Assembly (NCBI GenBank): GCA_030765045.1 | Contig: CM060963.1 | Location: 116,252,735-116,316,734, forward strand | Direction of reading: 5' to 3' | Source: Tenodera sinensis | Taxonomy: Eukaryota; Arthropoda; Insecta; Mantodea; Mantidae | Length of the DNA stretch: 64,000 nucleotides | Part shown: positions 61,812 through 64,000 of the stretch, piece after piece | How the letters are laid out: every line of letters starts with the position of its first letter | Numbering within the stretch: the stretch's first letter is position 1 | The notes under the pieces: model-generated | The model's database searches: none | What the model saw: only the letters and a program-made list of their open reading frames with translations | What the model was told of the DNA's origin: nothing | Made by a program: the position numbers and the translations under genes

Positions 61812-64000
61812 AATTTAAATTTAAAATTAAAAAACTATATACTCTCTTACGTTGTAAATACATAAATGCAAAGAGCCAAGAGAAGGTGGTATTGTAATGC
61901 AATATTAGTAATTCAGATATTCATGTAAAATAAAGTGCACTAACTTTATACTGGGATTTGCAGTCATTATGCTCTATAATCCAATTCAGTATGACATGAG
62001 TTATAGTCAGAAGATCAAAAAGGTGCCATTCATTTGTGATATAACTTTCATATCTCATTTTTTCCATATCTACTTATTGTGTTTGCAGTTGCGTAATTTC
62101 CACCACTAAAATGTTTCGACGAGGGTTGTAATTTTTCGTATATTCTTTAACTTAGCAGAGTTTAAACTGAATAAATATACAGTTTCAGAAATACAAGACT
62201 ACTCTATATTGCTTAGCAAACAAATTGCAAAATTGAGAGCACAGATAAAATAGCAAGACCTGGTACACTCCCCACACTGCAGAATCACATTGGTGCTACT
62301 TTGAACAACGAGTTATGCATTTATTCATAATGAAAAACTGGAACTGAACCAGAGCTGCAATATAATAAAGTTATATAATGTTATTACAAGTTGAATGTCA
62401 AACTTATTCCCTAATATGTATTGCAAACAAGTGAGAACGTATGTTTGCACCCAAAGAAACAGAGGGATATTTCTCTGTTTAAACGGAAGTTTCTTGTAAG
62501 GAAATGAAAAGAAGGAATAGGAGTTTCCACAACGTTTAAGTTGTAAGTTTCTGTGTGACATTTACAAGTGTGTTACTTTTAATGTCACTTTAGTTCTTCT
62601 AAAACTGAATCATAAAACACAATTTCTGGCTTATCGTTGCCACAATTTACAACTTGTCGTGACCTTACAATTCACACCTGTCCTGTTCTATCGTAGCCTT
62701 CTTCAAAAATTTCACTGTTCTGGCAATTAACTACCTACTCAATTCAACTCAACTCTAAAACCTGACTCCAATGTTCATACAAACAAACAACTCCGACGAT
62801 GCAGTACTCTGACAATACACTCACTAAAAGTGCTTCAAAACTCAATGGTGCAACACTGAACAAAACCTCTGTCCGTTCGACATGTTTATGTAGCCGAGCA
62901 TTAGGTGCCGACATTTTCTGTGCAAATACACGTTTTCTCCAATCTTACCGTGCTGTCTAGAATCGTCCTTGTATGGAATCACTTTGTTCTCGCCGCGCTC
63001 ATTGTCACCGGCAGCGCGTTGCCTAGCAACGTAGTGGTGTGACATAGCTACCCTCGAGCGTGCTTGAGGCGCTCCACCGCTCCACAGCCGTATTGACTAT
63101 TGAGCGATATCAATGAAACTTGATGGCATTTTGAAGTGTGGTGTTTTGGACTAGGGGCGAAGGGACGCTTTGAAAAGTTTTCTGTATTGATAAAACATTA
63201 GACGAATTTAAATCCCTCTGCGCTTGAAGACATTCCAGGAAACCAATACGAATGTCAGCTTTACCTCTGTTTCTTTCCCTGACTCACAGAAACTGTTATT
63301 CAACGTAACCTACTGTGCTTTAAGCATTTAACAGAAATTTCAAGTTCAAGTATGATAGAAGACAACAGAGATAATTGGCCCAATTATTTGATTAAGCTTT
63401 AAAATCACCTAAGCTATTAAAAAGTTGATGAAATACCTACTCCTTTAAGCCCATGTTGTCAGAAATGTCAATTCTGGCAGATATTTATCAAATGTATTTC
63501 CTAGTATTTCATGTTGAAAGAAATCCTTAGCATTGTCAGGTTCTACATTCTTAAAATTAGCAGAGTAATGTTAGCTATTTATACAATTCAATGGACTGTA
63601 TGACTTCAGTGAGATTTATTGCTAGACGTATGTTAAGACAGCATGCCTAATGCAAAATATCATAAATATATAATGATGTTATCAAGACCATTAGTGCTGT
63701 TCTACAGAAAACGTAAGATAACGAAATATTTTCATATGTTCATGTAAATAACAATTTGGGGCTATTTTCTTTAAAAGTTTTCTGGCACATGCTTGAACGA
63801 GGTTCGACTTAAAACTTCGCTATTCATCCAGTATTTCGTTTTTTGGATGTGTTGCTTTATGCCTACCTCCCCCCCTCCCATCCTCACTGCGTTAGGCGTT
63901 TTCTATAAATAATTTCTTTTGGAGCTGAAGGACTATTGAGAAATATATTTTTATTTGCAGTTTATGGATGAAATTCGGTTATTTTTCTAACCAGTATGAC
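61812..64000. other. Non-coding stretch, GC-rich patch near 62,650-63,080
   Basis: AT-rich at both ends. The middle (62870-63080) has CpG-containing words such as CTCGCCGCGCTC and CCGGCAGCGCGTTGCC and might be a solo LTR or another old element, but I found no paired ends. No gene was recognised. Confidence 0.4.

Overview
The window is 64 kb of AT-rich animal nuclear DNA, almost certainly from an arthropod and most likely an insect with a large, repeat-swollen genome. Evidence for this is a Penelope-like retroelement, a Tx1/L1-like LINE, tRNA-derived SINEs, a mariner fossil, a hAT-type MITE and many long microsatellites. A polyneopteran such as a stick insect would fit, but that is a guess from repeat style. 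I found no host protein-coding gene, no functional tRNA or rRNA gene and no CRISPR array. Most long open frames are either microsatellite translations or belong to transposons.

Layout. Positions 1-39,400 hold old interspersed repeats: a palindrome-rich MITE (1191-1363), a hAT-type MITE with 8-bp target duplications (9683-9845), 3' ends of three or four LINEs (11842-12365, 13570-13718, 28181-28993, 35478-35588), SINEs of at least three types, and many copies of one unclassified ~0.85-kb family that I call Rep-A. Positions 39,400-51,000 hold the most complete Rep-A copies (39478-40293 and 47297-48173), a 575-bp element with ~175-bp terminal inverted repeats (40784-41359), a composite SINE nested inside a Rep-A copy (42524-43007), and a mariner transposase fossil followed by a SINE (49255-49862).

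The centrepiece is a nested pair at 53917-61811. A ~2.9-kb Penelope-like element (PLE) lies on the minus strand, with two direct pseudo-LTR repeats. It encodes one reverse transcriptase/GIY-YIG protein broken by a single in-frame stop. An apparently full-length 5.03-kb LINE (53933-58965, plus strand) sits inside the PLE's downstream pseudo-LTR. It splits a sequence that is still contiguous in the other pseudo-LTR. The LINE has a zinc-knuckle ORF1, a five-base UAAUG overlap into ORF2, an endonuclease, a reverse transcriptase and a terminal CCHC knuckle. Its only visible break is one frameshift between endonuclease and reverse transcriptase. Its 3' UTR carries tandem repeats.

Worth a second look: a hammerhead-ribozyme-like motif in the PLE pseudo-LTR that overlaps the start of its reading frame; the precise LINE-into-PLE junction, which raises the question of target specificity; and the Rep-A family, with at least twelve copies in both orientations, recurrent microsatellite growth at one fixed internal position and no recognisable class. 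All coordinates were read by eye, so repeat edges are approximate unless a target duplication fixes them.
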